A DNA stretch of 64,000 nt from Triglochin maritima. Its lineage: Eukaryota > Streptophyta > Magnoliopsida > Alismatales > Juncaginaceae. The stretch covers positions 823,501 through 887,500 of the forward strand of contig OY821777.1 in NCBI GenBank assembly GCA_963682175.1, in the 5' to 3' direction. The notes under the pieces were generated by a model that saw only the letters and a list, made by a program, of their open reading frames with translations, was not told the DNA's origin and did no database searches. The position numbers and the translations under genes are program-made. Below are positions 54,301-64,000 of the stretch, piece by piece; positions within the stretch are counted from its first letter, which is position 1; every line of letters starts with the position of its first letter.

Positions 54301-57300
54301 TCTCGAGGTAAGCAGATGTTGAAAGGAGTTGATCATTGCTGTTGGAGTTGGTAATTGAACTTTCAAGTTGGGATTTTGTATCTGTGGGTGGTTCATTGAT
54401 TGAGATTTTACTGCAATTTCCCAATGGAAAAGTGAAAGTTACCATGATTCCACAGAAAGCATTTTTGTAGGGGGCTCGTATGCTTTCTGCCGAGTTGAGC
54501 TCTGCAGTATTCATTTATAGTTCCTCAATGCTTTTAAAGTCAGTCCACTGTTTCTCTCTTTAAGTTGTTCCATGGTTGTCTTATTGCTTAGCAAATTGTG
54601 CCACAAGTTCTTAAATGCTTTACGGATCGAGATAACAAGGTGCGTTACTACGCTTGTGAAGCACTGTACAACATAGCAAAGGTCCGTGTTGTCACTTGGT
54701 CATGTGACTAGCATCTGTGGATGTCACACCAACATGTTTGCGTTTCACCATGTACAGGTTGTCAGAGGAGACTTTATTGGATACTTCAACAAGATCTTTG
54801 ATGCTCTATGTCTGCTATCTGCAGATTCAGATGCAACTGTTCAAAGTGCTGCTCATCTCTTAGATCGGCTTGTCAAGGTCAGGTTCAACGACGTCTCGCT
54901 TGTCTCTTGCTTTCATATAGATATTCAAAGTTTTGTTGACTCAATGACATCTGCTGACATCTTTTTTTTTAAACTTTTCAACAGGATATTGTAACCGAAA
55001 GCGATAATTTCAGGTGCAGAGTCATCTGTCAATGAATCTAAAAACATCCTACTGAAGTTTGGAATTTAAATACGTGATGTGTTGACCATAATTTACCCAA
55101 TCTTGTTGCAGCATAGAAAATTTCATAGCTCTTCTAAGAGAACGGATGAATGTATTCAATCCTTATGTGCGGCAGTTTTTGGTTGGATGGATTACGGTCT
55201 TAGACAGTGTACCAGATATTGACATGCTTGGCTTTCTTCCTGATTTTCTTGATGGTATTACCTTTAAAAAACAAGCTGTAGTGCCTCCGTTTTTCGAGGT
55301 GCAACTACAGTTTACTGTATGCTAAATATTGCAGGTTTATTCAACATGCTAAGTGATTCAAGTCATCAGATTCGTCAACAAGCTGACTCTGCACTTTCTG
55401 AGTTTCTCCAAGAAATAAAAAATTCCCCAGTAAGTAATTTGATCAAAGATGTCGAAATAGAAACAAATTTGTTTCTATCTATCATGAAGGTGGGTTGTTC
55501 TAAACTTCTAATTTAAACGTGTTACCATGCAGAGTGTAGATTATGGTCGAATGGCAGAAATACTGGTCCAGAGGGCAAGTTCTAGTGATGAATTTACCCG
55601 TCTGACAGCGATCACATGGGTATGGAAGACTAGTTAGGATAAAATTGAATAGTGATGACCATATGATCCATATCTGTCTTCAAATATTGGACTTTTGGTT
55701 TTAATGATTCTCTTGAATATTCTATCTTTTACCACCCATTGAGATCGTTGAATCTTCGCTGACTATATCTCATGTTTTTAATCACAATTTAATAACATTT
55801 TATTTTGACTAATAAAATAATGTTTAGGTATTTTTGTTATTTGAAATATATTACCAATGTAGTTTATCTTAGGTCTTCACAAATCAATTTTCATTGTCAG
55901 ATCAATGAGTTTATAAGACTCGGTGGTGATCAGCTTGTTCCTCAATATGACGACATCCTAGGAGCCATTTTGCCATGCATCTCTGATACAGAAGAGAAAA
56001 TACGTGTGGTAAGGTAACTTGTCTTCTTCATCACAATTTATAGTTGATTAACCATGCCGGTTTGTTTGTTTCTTTGTTCTTAGGTTGCTCGTGAAAGCAA
56101 TGAAGATCTTCGCGTGATTCGTGTCAATCCATCGGATGGTTTTGATATCAGTTCGGTTCTTTTCATTGCAAGAAGGTAATTTTTTGTCATTTTCTAATTC
56201 ATTAAAGTTTGTGTTCCTGCAGGCCCGTTCGGTTGATGCTACCACCTTTTTTTGGATTGTCTATGGTCTCTTAAGCCATCATGTTGTGGTTTTTGTTAAA
56301 AAAATCCTACCAACGACTTCCCATTTCGAAGATTTAATCCTTGTTTCGGATGGGATGAAATATCAATATAGCATGACTAGTGGTTCATGAAATATAAGAA
56401 ACAAATACGTTATCCATCAACTCAAACATGGTTTTTCTGATAGAAACATGAAATCTATAAATGTTATTTTTAAACTTAAAACGTTTACTATATGACTGCC
56501 GACAGGATTGTAATTTTGTGGTTTCCTGTAATAGGGAGCTAGCCAACGAATGGGAAGCTACTAGAATTGAGGCGCTGCACTGGATAGCTACGCTATTAGC
56601 AAGGCATCGTTCTGAAGTAGTTCCAGAATTCTTATCATGCTTATTAATCTGGGAACTTGTTTAGATACTAAATGATCATTCTAATAAAACATGCAGGTTA
56701 TAAAATTCCTGAGTGATATCTTTGATTCCCTTTTGCATTCATTGTCAGATTCTTCTGATGAGGTAGACAGATGTAAAATTGTTTATATTTCTATTGTACA
56801 TGCCGAAGAGTTTCTAATCGGTGCCTGTAGGTAGTTCTTCTTGTGCTTGAGGTGCTTGCATGCATTGCAAGCGAGGCTGCTCATTTCCATCAGTTAGTTG
56901 TTTGTTTGATCCATAATTTCGGGGTCGTTAATTCCCTACTTGAAAAGTGAGTTTTTATTTTTAAGACAAGCTAGAAGAGATCAACTACATTGATAAGATA
57001 AGGCTTGATGGCATGATGAGCTGGATTTTGATGGGTTAATGGATTATCTGGTCTTGATTTTGAATACCTACCTGGGATTGTATCTTACAGGCGTGGTGGT
57101 TTGATAATCTGCCGGCTTTGTGTTCTTTTGGGCGCCGAGCAAGTTTACAGGGAGTTTGCAACAATATTAGAGGGAGAAAAAAATCTGGACTTCACCACTA
57201 CTATGGTTCAGGTTTTTAATGTGATCTGTTTATAATGTCTGGTTTTCTATCATTAGCCCAAAATTAATATCTTGCGGGTCTTGTAGCTCTCATCTAGTTT

Positions 57301-60168
57301 GCCCTACAGACCACAGTGCTCCATTAAAATGGCATTGGGTCGATAGGATGTATGTCTATCTTGTTCAAGTACATATCCAAAATTGTTATAGACAATAATG
57401 GTTTCTTAGAAACTTGGCCCCTTTTGGGTAACTAAAGGTTTTGAAACTTTGATTTTATAAATACATTTTTCAAGTTGGCATCCAATTCAAATAATGTATT
57501 TTTACAAGTTTATATTTGTAGGTATTAATGTGTGTGGATAAAAAAATATTTTTTGGGGGTAAAATCAAAGGTTTCCTATGGAATAAAGATGGAAGAAGAA
57601 AACTAATTTGAGAAGAAAAAGTTCTTTCCTCTTTCTAAAAAAACACGTTTTCAGCAAAAAACGCATACTTATAATCCAATTTTGGGGGTGATTCAAACAC
57701 ATTAGTAGGATTGAAAACTGTAATTTTCTGACATACAGTTTTCTTTAAAAAAATCATGTTATTTTGGGCTATCCAAACAGATCCTTATGTGGTGGAGTTT
57801 TATTCTGCAGGCTCTTAATTTGATATTGCTGACTTCCCCAGAGTTAGGAGGCCTGAGAACTCTTCTTAAACAGACACTAGTTAATGCTTCTGCCAGAGAG
57901 CTATTTGTTGCGCTCTATACTTCATGGTGTCATTCACCAACGGCAGCTTTGAGCCTTTGTTTTCTATCCCAGGTTGGGCAACTATGATCTGCGAAGGACC
58001 CAAACTCACTGTCACTTGTTTTTCTTGGATAAGCTAAAAGTCTCTTGTATCCCAGGCATATCATCATGCAAGTTCTGTGATTCAGTCACTAAAGGAAGAA
58101 GACATAAACGTGAATCTTCTGGTGCAGCTGGATAAATTAATTCGTATACTAGAGAAACCGATGTTTGCATATCTCAGATTGCAGGTCATTTCTAATCTTT
58201 ATTTTTAATTCTCTATAACAGCTTTCTATTTGCTTGTTGAAAGTTAAAACTGTAGGTTCTACATGGCAGGCGATTTGACTTCTTTCGTTGACATAGAAAA
58301 ATTGTGTTTAAGATACATCTGGCGGTTGTCCTGGAGGTTGATAGAAATGGCCTTAAATTCTTACCAGTTAGAGGGTTCTTGTGACCCATTTGCTCATCGC
58401 GTGACCTACTTTTCTGTAATATAGATTATAAAAAAAGTGGTAATTTATGCTCGGCTACAATTTTTACATTATCTTCACTATCAATTCCAAAAAGTTCCTC
58501 ATTGGCTGAGTTTCATATCATTTTATAAGCCCTAAATTAGATTTGTCTTACAGCTAGAAATCCAAGCTTCGTTACATTTCTTTTGATCCTGTTTGTTTCT
58601 TTCATCGTACAAAATGTGGTCCCCACAGATATTGACAGAGTTATTTATGCTGTTTCCATGTTTTGGATTCCTGTAACAGTTAGAATTTTCATTAAAATTG
58701 CACTACATTACTGCTTCCTCAAGATGCCTCAGTATATTATTAATCCTTGTTTATGTCTGTGCAGCTTCTCGAGCCTGAGCGGTACCCTTGGTTGTCAAAA
58801 TCCTTGTATGGTCTTCTTATGCTGCTTCCTCAGGTAAGGTAGTGCAAGCTCTTTTCTCTACTGTGAGTCTGTGACAAAGAACTAGGAGTATGTGTTGGCA
58901 GTTGTGTTAATTTCTTATAAATTTTCCTTTAATGTTTATAAGGCTATAATGTTTTATTATTGCCTAAGTTTTTTGCTTGTGGCGTTATGCTAAATGCTAT
59001 TCTACACTTTATGTTGTACTCCTATGCCACATCATCTCATTTTTCTGAACACTACCACTTCCAAATGCAGCAAAGTTCAGCCTTCAGGATATTGCAAACT
59101 CGGTTGAATGCGGTACCCTCTTTCAATGCTTTCAACGGTGAGCATGTACAGGAGACGTTATCAGGGAACCCATCTCCACAGGGGTTGCTGACAGCTGACA
59201 TCAAAAGTCAAAATGCTGGAAATGTGCATAGTGGAATAAACTTTATTTCAAGATTGCAGCAATTTGAGCAAGTACAGTCTCAACATCGTACAAATTCTAA
59301 AATGCAGTTCCAAGCCCGCCTTTCAATTTCTTCCATGTTATCTGAGGTTTGAAAGAAACTGACTTGTATCTTCTGTTGTGAAGTTTAATTTCTTGCTTTT
59401 TCAAGTAATTGGTTAGTGCTTCTTAACTTTCCCAATCCAATATAGGACAGATAACTAAATAACAACCACCTACTCTTTGGATGGAAATTTCTTTTCTTGC
59501 AAGTTAATTTGGTTAGAAGTTTCTACTGTCAAAAGCGGAATTCAGCTAGATTATTTTGTTGTAGGCATTGCCTTGTGATTCTAATGAAGATTGTGAGACG
59601 AGATTAAAATGATTGCACGTAATCATGAAGAGAGTAATTGTTTGTGGTGAAATTGGGCGAACAGCAGATATGAATCAACAATTACTGAAAACTTGCTGCA
59701 CCGTTTTGGAATAGAAGCTCTGTTCTTAGTTGGATTGTCGACTAGCTTGGCATAGACTTAGTTTACAATCAGTTTATTGGCTTAGTTGGACAGGGTTAAG
59801 ATAGTCAATTACATTGCTAATGCTGACTGTATGCTTGAAGTGGAGAGCAGACAGTTGTTGGGGCATTGTGGATCCAAGCCAAGTGTTTTACGGACTTAAT
59901 ACCAAACACGGGAGAGCCTCTATCCTAGGCAACCACCAATTGTTAAAGAGACTTGTTTGTTCACAAGTTTGAGAGGTCAAGCAGATTTTTCTTCATAATT
60001 GTTTCTCAAGTTTGAGAGGCAAAAAAGACTTTTAGATATGCGAAGTGGATGATTTTCCCGACATTTGTTGATCTATCGCTTTGTCCACAGGATCTGCAAA
60101 TATCTGAAAATTCTCCTCGTCGACCTTCACCAGCACCAGATATCATTCGACCACCTTCTGGGTCATAA
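51323..60168 (+). CDS. VAC14: VAC14 homologue, PIKfyve/FAB1 complex scaffold
   Basis: Scaffold of the PI3P 5-kinase (FAB1/PIKfyve)-Fig4 complex making PI(3,5)P2 on endosomes and vacuole. Twenty exons: 51323-51412, 53949-54062, 54242-54307, 54592-54681, 54758-54877, 54985-55013, 55112-55254, 55335-55429, 55533-55619, 55901-56008, 56084-56175, 56535-56616, 56697-56762, 56831-56946, 57091-57211, 57811-57972, 58056-58184, 58765-58833, 59071-59346, 60091-60168. Sum 2133 nt, 710 residues, frame closed at every join. N-terminal HEAT repeats ([60 protein letters not shown]) precede the Fig4-binding C-terminal region ([51 protein letters not shown]). The tail is Ser/Pro-rich. Intron 1 is 2.5 kb and holds an RTE fragment. 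Looks intact. Confidence 0.95.
53114..53463 (-). mobile_element. RTE-type LINE 3' fragment in VAC14 intron 1
   Basis: On the minus strand, broken frames read [31 protein letters not shown], then [17 protein letters not shown] and [17 protein letters not shown], the typical end of plant RTE reverse transcriptase. This is followed by the CCAACTTGTTTG...(GTT)n tail at 53114-53160. Stops and frameshifts are present. It is 5'-truncated, as usual for LINEs, and antisense to VAC14. Confidence 0.8.
54146..54214 (+). repeat. (TTTTC)n microsatellite in VAC14 intron 2
   Basis: About 13 tandem copies of a 5-bp pyrimidine unit ending shortly before the exon 3 acceptor (54241); it may serve as an extended polypyrimidine tract. 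Confidence 0.9.
57416..57784. mobile_element. Possible Tourist-like MITE in VAC14 intron 15
   Basis: Starts GGCCCCTTTTGGGTA and ends CTATCCAAACAGATCC followed by TTA. The right end matches the GGATCTGTTTGGATAG terminus of PIF/Harbinger-type MITEs; the left end matches only partly. The interior is AT-rich. Target duplication not clear. Confidence 0.35.
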
Positions 60169-61270
60169 TGCATAAACCGAAAGCAGCGCTGACCCACTTC
60201 ACTTTTAGGTTAGTTAAAGCAAAGTCAGATTATTTTGTCCCACACATCATGTAGCCTGTTGGATCTTTTTCCAACTCCTTCAATGGATGTGTGGGATACG
60301 TAGTTAGTTGTACATATTTCTAGTCAATAATTTATGCAGGTACGTTCTGGTAGGTCTTGTTTAAATTGATTTATTTTCTCTTGGTTATGTTTCAATGATT
60401 GTGTTTTTCGTGTAAACCTTGTGCTTGATAAATGAAATCTCAGGAATTCCAGCTAATTTGTTCTTTTATCTGCCAAATTGCACAGTTCCAAGACATGATC
60501 TTTTACCTTGTAAGTCCGCTTGTTAACTTCCTCAACTTCTAACTTTTCACTCTGGATTTTTTTAAAAGAAATCGGAAAAAATGCCCCTTACCAAAATCTT
60601 CATAGTGGAAATGAATTTCCAAGATCTTTCGAAATGGAAGTTATATGTTCTTGTTAGTGCACTTTTTAGGTACATGCATATCCGTCCTTTCCCGAATAAC
60701 ATAAAAGCCGTCGTAACATTCTTTTCGTAATTGTCTCGACTGACCTTTTTCCAGTAGCATGAAAATGTCCTATCACCCATGTTCGGAAGAGTGTTTAGTG
60801 CTTGCAACGAATCTGTAGTTCGTTGCGGTTTCAACTTTATAAAAGATTTCTTAGAATTGACTGAGGATTAAGAATTTTATCTATTGGATAGCCGATTTTA
60901 GATACCTTTGAACAGTTTATTTCGTAAATAAATGGATCTAGGGTTTTTTTTGCACCCATGCCCAATAAATATCAGGGAATGTCAAAAAGAGGCCCACTAG
61001 TTATCGAACCCTGCCGAAGCGAGGCACATAGACTAGTCAGTTGTCTTGCTTCAATCTACCCGTGGCAGCTTTTGCCATCTTATTATTAGGAAAATTAGGG
61101 GTAAAGAGTACAATCCTGATGAGTGATGATGAAATCCTACGATTGATGATGATTCCTGACCACATATAGAACATAAAGCTTAAAAAACAATCCCATCCTT
61201 GAATGATTAAGTTCCTCGGAGTAGGAATGCACATATGTACATATATATTTTCTATGACTAGATATGAACC
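60169..61270. other. Intergenic between convergent VAC14 and ankyrin gene
   Basis: Holds the 3' UTRs of both genes. AT-rich, no other gene or repeat recognised. Confidence 0.5.
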
Positions 61271-63244
61271 TTACAAAGCATAGATCTTCTTGTCATGGTC
61301 AGAGTAGAGGGCATCTGGATCTGACAGTGCTGAATGCAGAGACATGGAGAAAGATTTGCTCCCACTTCCCCTCTTTATCCTCCTCTGGGAGTCATCATTG
61401 GACCTGAAGTGTTGTTGGTACACCAAATAGCACAAGCTGCCCAATGTTCCCACCATTATAGGCACCCCGATCACAGTTATAGTGACCGCCATCCACGATG
61501 AGTCTTTTCCAACTACGACGAAAGCCAACGAAAGAAAAGCCCCAAGAGTACTAATGCAGGCTGCCCACATGAGCTTATTCACAACTGCAACCACACGTTG
61601 CTGGGCACCAGTTTCCCAAGCGACTAAGGTGATCTGAACCACTACGACTGCCAAAGATATGAACAGAGCTGTCGCATTAAGGAGGCAAAATATCTGAAAA
61701 CCAGTTGTATCAGCAACATTTGACTTCCCAACATCTTTCCCGACATCTTGGTATTGACCTGGTAGATTGAAAATAGCAATGAAAGCAATAGAGGCAATGA
61801 GCACTGCTACAACAGTCACTGAGTTTATTGTGTTCTGGACAGCTTCTCGGTGCAGCTTCCGCACCTCTTTGGCGATTCCTGACACCCGCTTGTTTGTTTT
61901 TGCATTTTGAATGAGTTGTGTTTGCACGTTGTGCTTAATGTCACTGACTGTCCTCCTCAGTTCTGAAGCCTCATCGAGTTGCCCAACATCCCGGGCGCAC
62001 TTGCCACCTGCTTCTGACAAGCTTTCAATCATGTCAAGATAGTGATCACCATAGGTGCATTTCTCTGCTAGATCCATGGCTGTTTCTTTGTTTTTATTGA
62101 GAGCATTCACTTCAATATCTCGATGGCTTAGTAGAATACGGACCATCTGTTAGACAAATACGACCAGTCAGTACGACCAGAATCCCTAAAAGAGCAATAG
62201 AATGACAGTCGGAGGCTTCCTTATTTAGAATTAGAAGAGCTGCTAAATCTCATAGGGAAAAGTTGAATAGAACCCTTTAGGCTGACAAGAACAAGGCAAT
62301 TACATTCATAATGAAGCACATGATCTTAATCAAAGGCTTATGGATGTATTCATAATGAAGCACATGATCTTAATCAAAGGCTTATGGATGTATTCATAAT
62401 GAAGCACATGATCTTAATTTAGGATGGGTTAAAACTATATAAATATGAATGTGTGTGTATCAATACAAGTTGAGAAGTGACTTATGAACTTATGGAGGGA
62501 TGTCATAGAGAAACTTACCTTTATCTTAATTGTAGGCTTCACTCATAGGTTCTTATGACCTACCACTTAGACCTTAACATTTCACCATCAATGTGAACTT
62601 TGATTTTTACAATTCTATTGGAGAATTATAAATCCAATTGGGACAATCGTTTCACAAACATTTGTTATTGTTCATCCTAAAGGTAGATAGTGGCATAGTC
62701 TGGAATATTTTCGGCATGAACCATATGAACTTCAAAACAATCAATTGTTCTGGGAACATAGGCTTTAGTTTACAAAGTACTTAAACAATTCAACAATGGT
62801 TCATTAAACTCTAACATGAGCATACCTCTGAGTGCCATTTCCGAGTAGCTACGTGTAGAGGTGTGTTTCCCTTCTTGTCTCTTGCATTGAGTACAGAGAT
62901 GTCACCACAGAGGATGTCCATCACAATATCAAAAGTTGATGAATGTTTGCCTTTCACAGCCATATGAAGTGCAGTCTGACCCTTTTTATCGGCACAGGGG
63001 ATTATCTCGGGATCTTTCTCTACGAGTGCTTTTACTATTTGGTGGTGACCAACTCTGACAGCTCTGTGGAGTGCAGTTTTACCATTTTTCCTTACATTTC
63101 TGATTGTGCTTTCATCAACATCTAATATGGCATTCACTACATCCAAGTGATTCATTTCAGCAGCCGAATAAAGAGGACTTGTATTGGTCCCATCACATAG
63201 TTTACAAACTTCAGGCCACTTAGCAAGAAATTCCTTGACAACTC
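61271..63244 (-). CDS. Ankyrin-repeat protein with PGG membrane domain (5' partial)
   Basis: Plant ankyrin-TM protein of the ITN1/ACD6-like group; these plasma- or endomembrane proteins act in stress, salt and defence signalling. Two exons are visible: 63244-62826 and 62146-61271, joined ...RKWHSE-MVRILLSHRD... in frame, about 430 residues. The first has four ankyrin repeats (NTSPLYSAAEMNHLDVVNAI, NGKTALHRAVRVGHHQIVKA, KGQTALHMAVKG, KGNTPLHVATRK). The second ends the repeats and carries the PGG domain: NTINSVTVVAVLIASIAFIA, NLPGQY, then three more hydrophobic segments, giving four membrane helices, and a Ser-rich cytosolic tail. The acceptor TTTCACAG at 63245 shows that earlier exons lie beyond 64000. 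No defects seen. Confidence 0.9.
62304..62419. repeat. 44-bp tandem repeat (about 2.6 copies) in ankyrin-gene intron
   Basis: Copies begin at 62304, 62348 and 62392 with ATTCATAATGAAGCACATGA. Copies are nearly identical, so the duplication is recent. Confidence 0.9.
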
Positions 63245-63766
63245 CTGTGAAACAAGCACAATGAATATTCAAAGAATATACTTCACCGCGAAGGAAGTTC
63301 AAAATCTCATAATCTTCATCAACAACTCAAAGGAACCGATAAAACATAAGGCAAAGGGCCAAAGTTTCAAAGCCATTCCAATTAAATCTCCCTACCTAGA
63401 AGTACGACGATAAAAATTTATTGAGATCTAACTTTCTTAATTTTCATATAATAGATCATGGTTTATACCTCATGAAATGTAAACTTGCAAAGCCATTTCA
63501 GTTTATATAATTCTTCGATTGAGCTATTTCTCTGCAATATGACTACATCATAGCGGCATCACGATTCACATGTAAAGCAATTATTTGTTTGTTATTTTTA
63601 CTTATTCAACTTTAAGGGATTTGCAAAGAAATTACTCTAACAGCAAAAAAGAAAGCATTACCAAAACAAACAACTGCAAATTCTCAACTAAATCCAGCAT
63701 AACACTTATCATAAACATTAATCGCACCCAAACTTTCACCAAAACATACCACTTACCTACCTTTCC

Positions 63767-63808
<42 letters not shown>

Positions 63809-64000
63809 GGGCATCCAAACCAAACATTTTGTAACCCACCAAAATCCCAACTTTTCTCAAAAAATGATTCCAATAACTCCACATTAAAGCCCCACATAAC
63901 CATCAAATTCGAACCGTTTTCGAACTAAAAGTAATGTCTTGAATCGGAAAAATCCCAAAATTTCAACAAACATTACCAAATTAAGCCGAATCTTTCAAAC
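63245..64000 (-). other. Intron of ankyrin gene running off the window
   Basis: AT-rich intronic sequence. Contains a 7-bp tandem repeat (TTTCCAG)n, about six copies, at 63762-63803. No other feature seen. Confidence 0.55.

Overview
The window is nuclear DNA of a flowering plant, most likely a eudicot. Genes are rich in GT-AG introns, products match plant families (NUP155, VAC14, NFXL1, PLS-type PPR, ankyrin-PGG), intergenic DNA is AT-rich, and LTR retrotransposons, hAT and PIF/Harbinger remnants and an RTE LINE fill the gaps. All splice junctions were placed by eye from GT-AG sites, reading-frame continuity and family similarity. Species cannot be named from the sequence.

Layout: (1) 1-7069 (+), almost all of nucleoporin NUP155, 13 visible exons. 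(2) 7826-10717 (-), a decayed PPR pseudogene. (3) 12629-27471 (-), an intact 17-exon tetratricopeptide-repeat gene (about 530 aa) whose introns hold a TRIM-like retrotransposon and two hAT-type non-autonomous elements, all with target-site duplications. (4) 27665-30027 (-), a solo Ty3-type LTR with TSD, ending 193 bp upstream of the TPR start codon. (5) 33989-37231 (-), an intronless NFXL1-type zinc-finger gene. (6) 38.2-46.6 kb, a transposon graveyard: broken GRF zinc-finger gene, truncated Ty3/chromovirus (2.15 kb LTR plus end of pol), a captured-gene fragment and a frameshifted PIF/Harbinger transposase. (7) 46592-50042 (+), a second solo LTR of the same family in inverted orientation, split by a third, unrelated solo LTR. 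(8) 51323-60168 (+), intact 20-exon VAC14 (710 aa). (9) 61271-63244 (-), the 3' part of an ankyrin-repeat/PGG membrane protein gene that runs off the right edge.

The host genes are unrelated single-copy-type genes and form no pathway: nuclear pore (NUP155), stress/defence transcriptional control (NFXL1), PI(3,5)P2 synthesis (VAC14), membrane ankyrin signalling.

The most unusual signal is inside the two solo LTRs. Each carries an array of 11 units in which a conserved core of about 26 nt is flanked by arms that differ from unit to unit yet remain complementary within the unit, often through G-U pairs on the LTR sense strand. This looks like a tandem RNA-hairpin array with covariation. Next to it lies an array of the perfect palindrome CGGTCGACCG. 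The related LTR at 39.2-41.3 kb shares the palindromes but not the hairpins.
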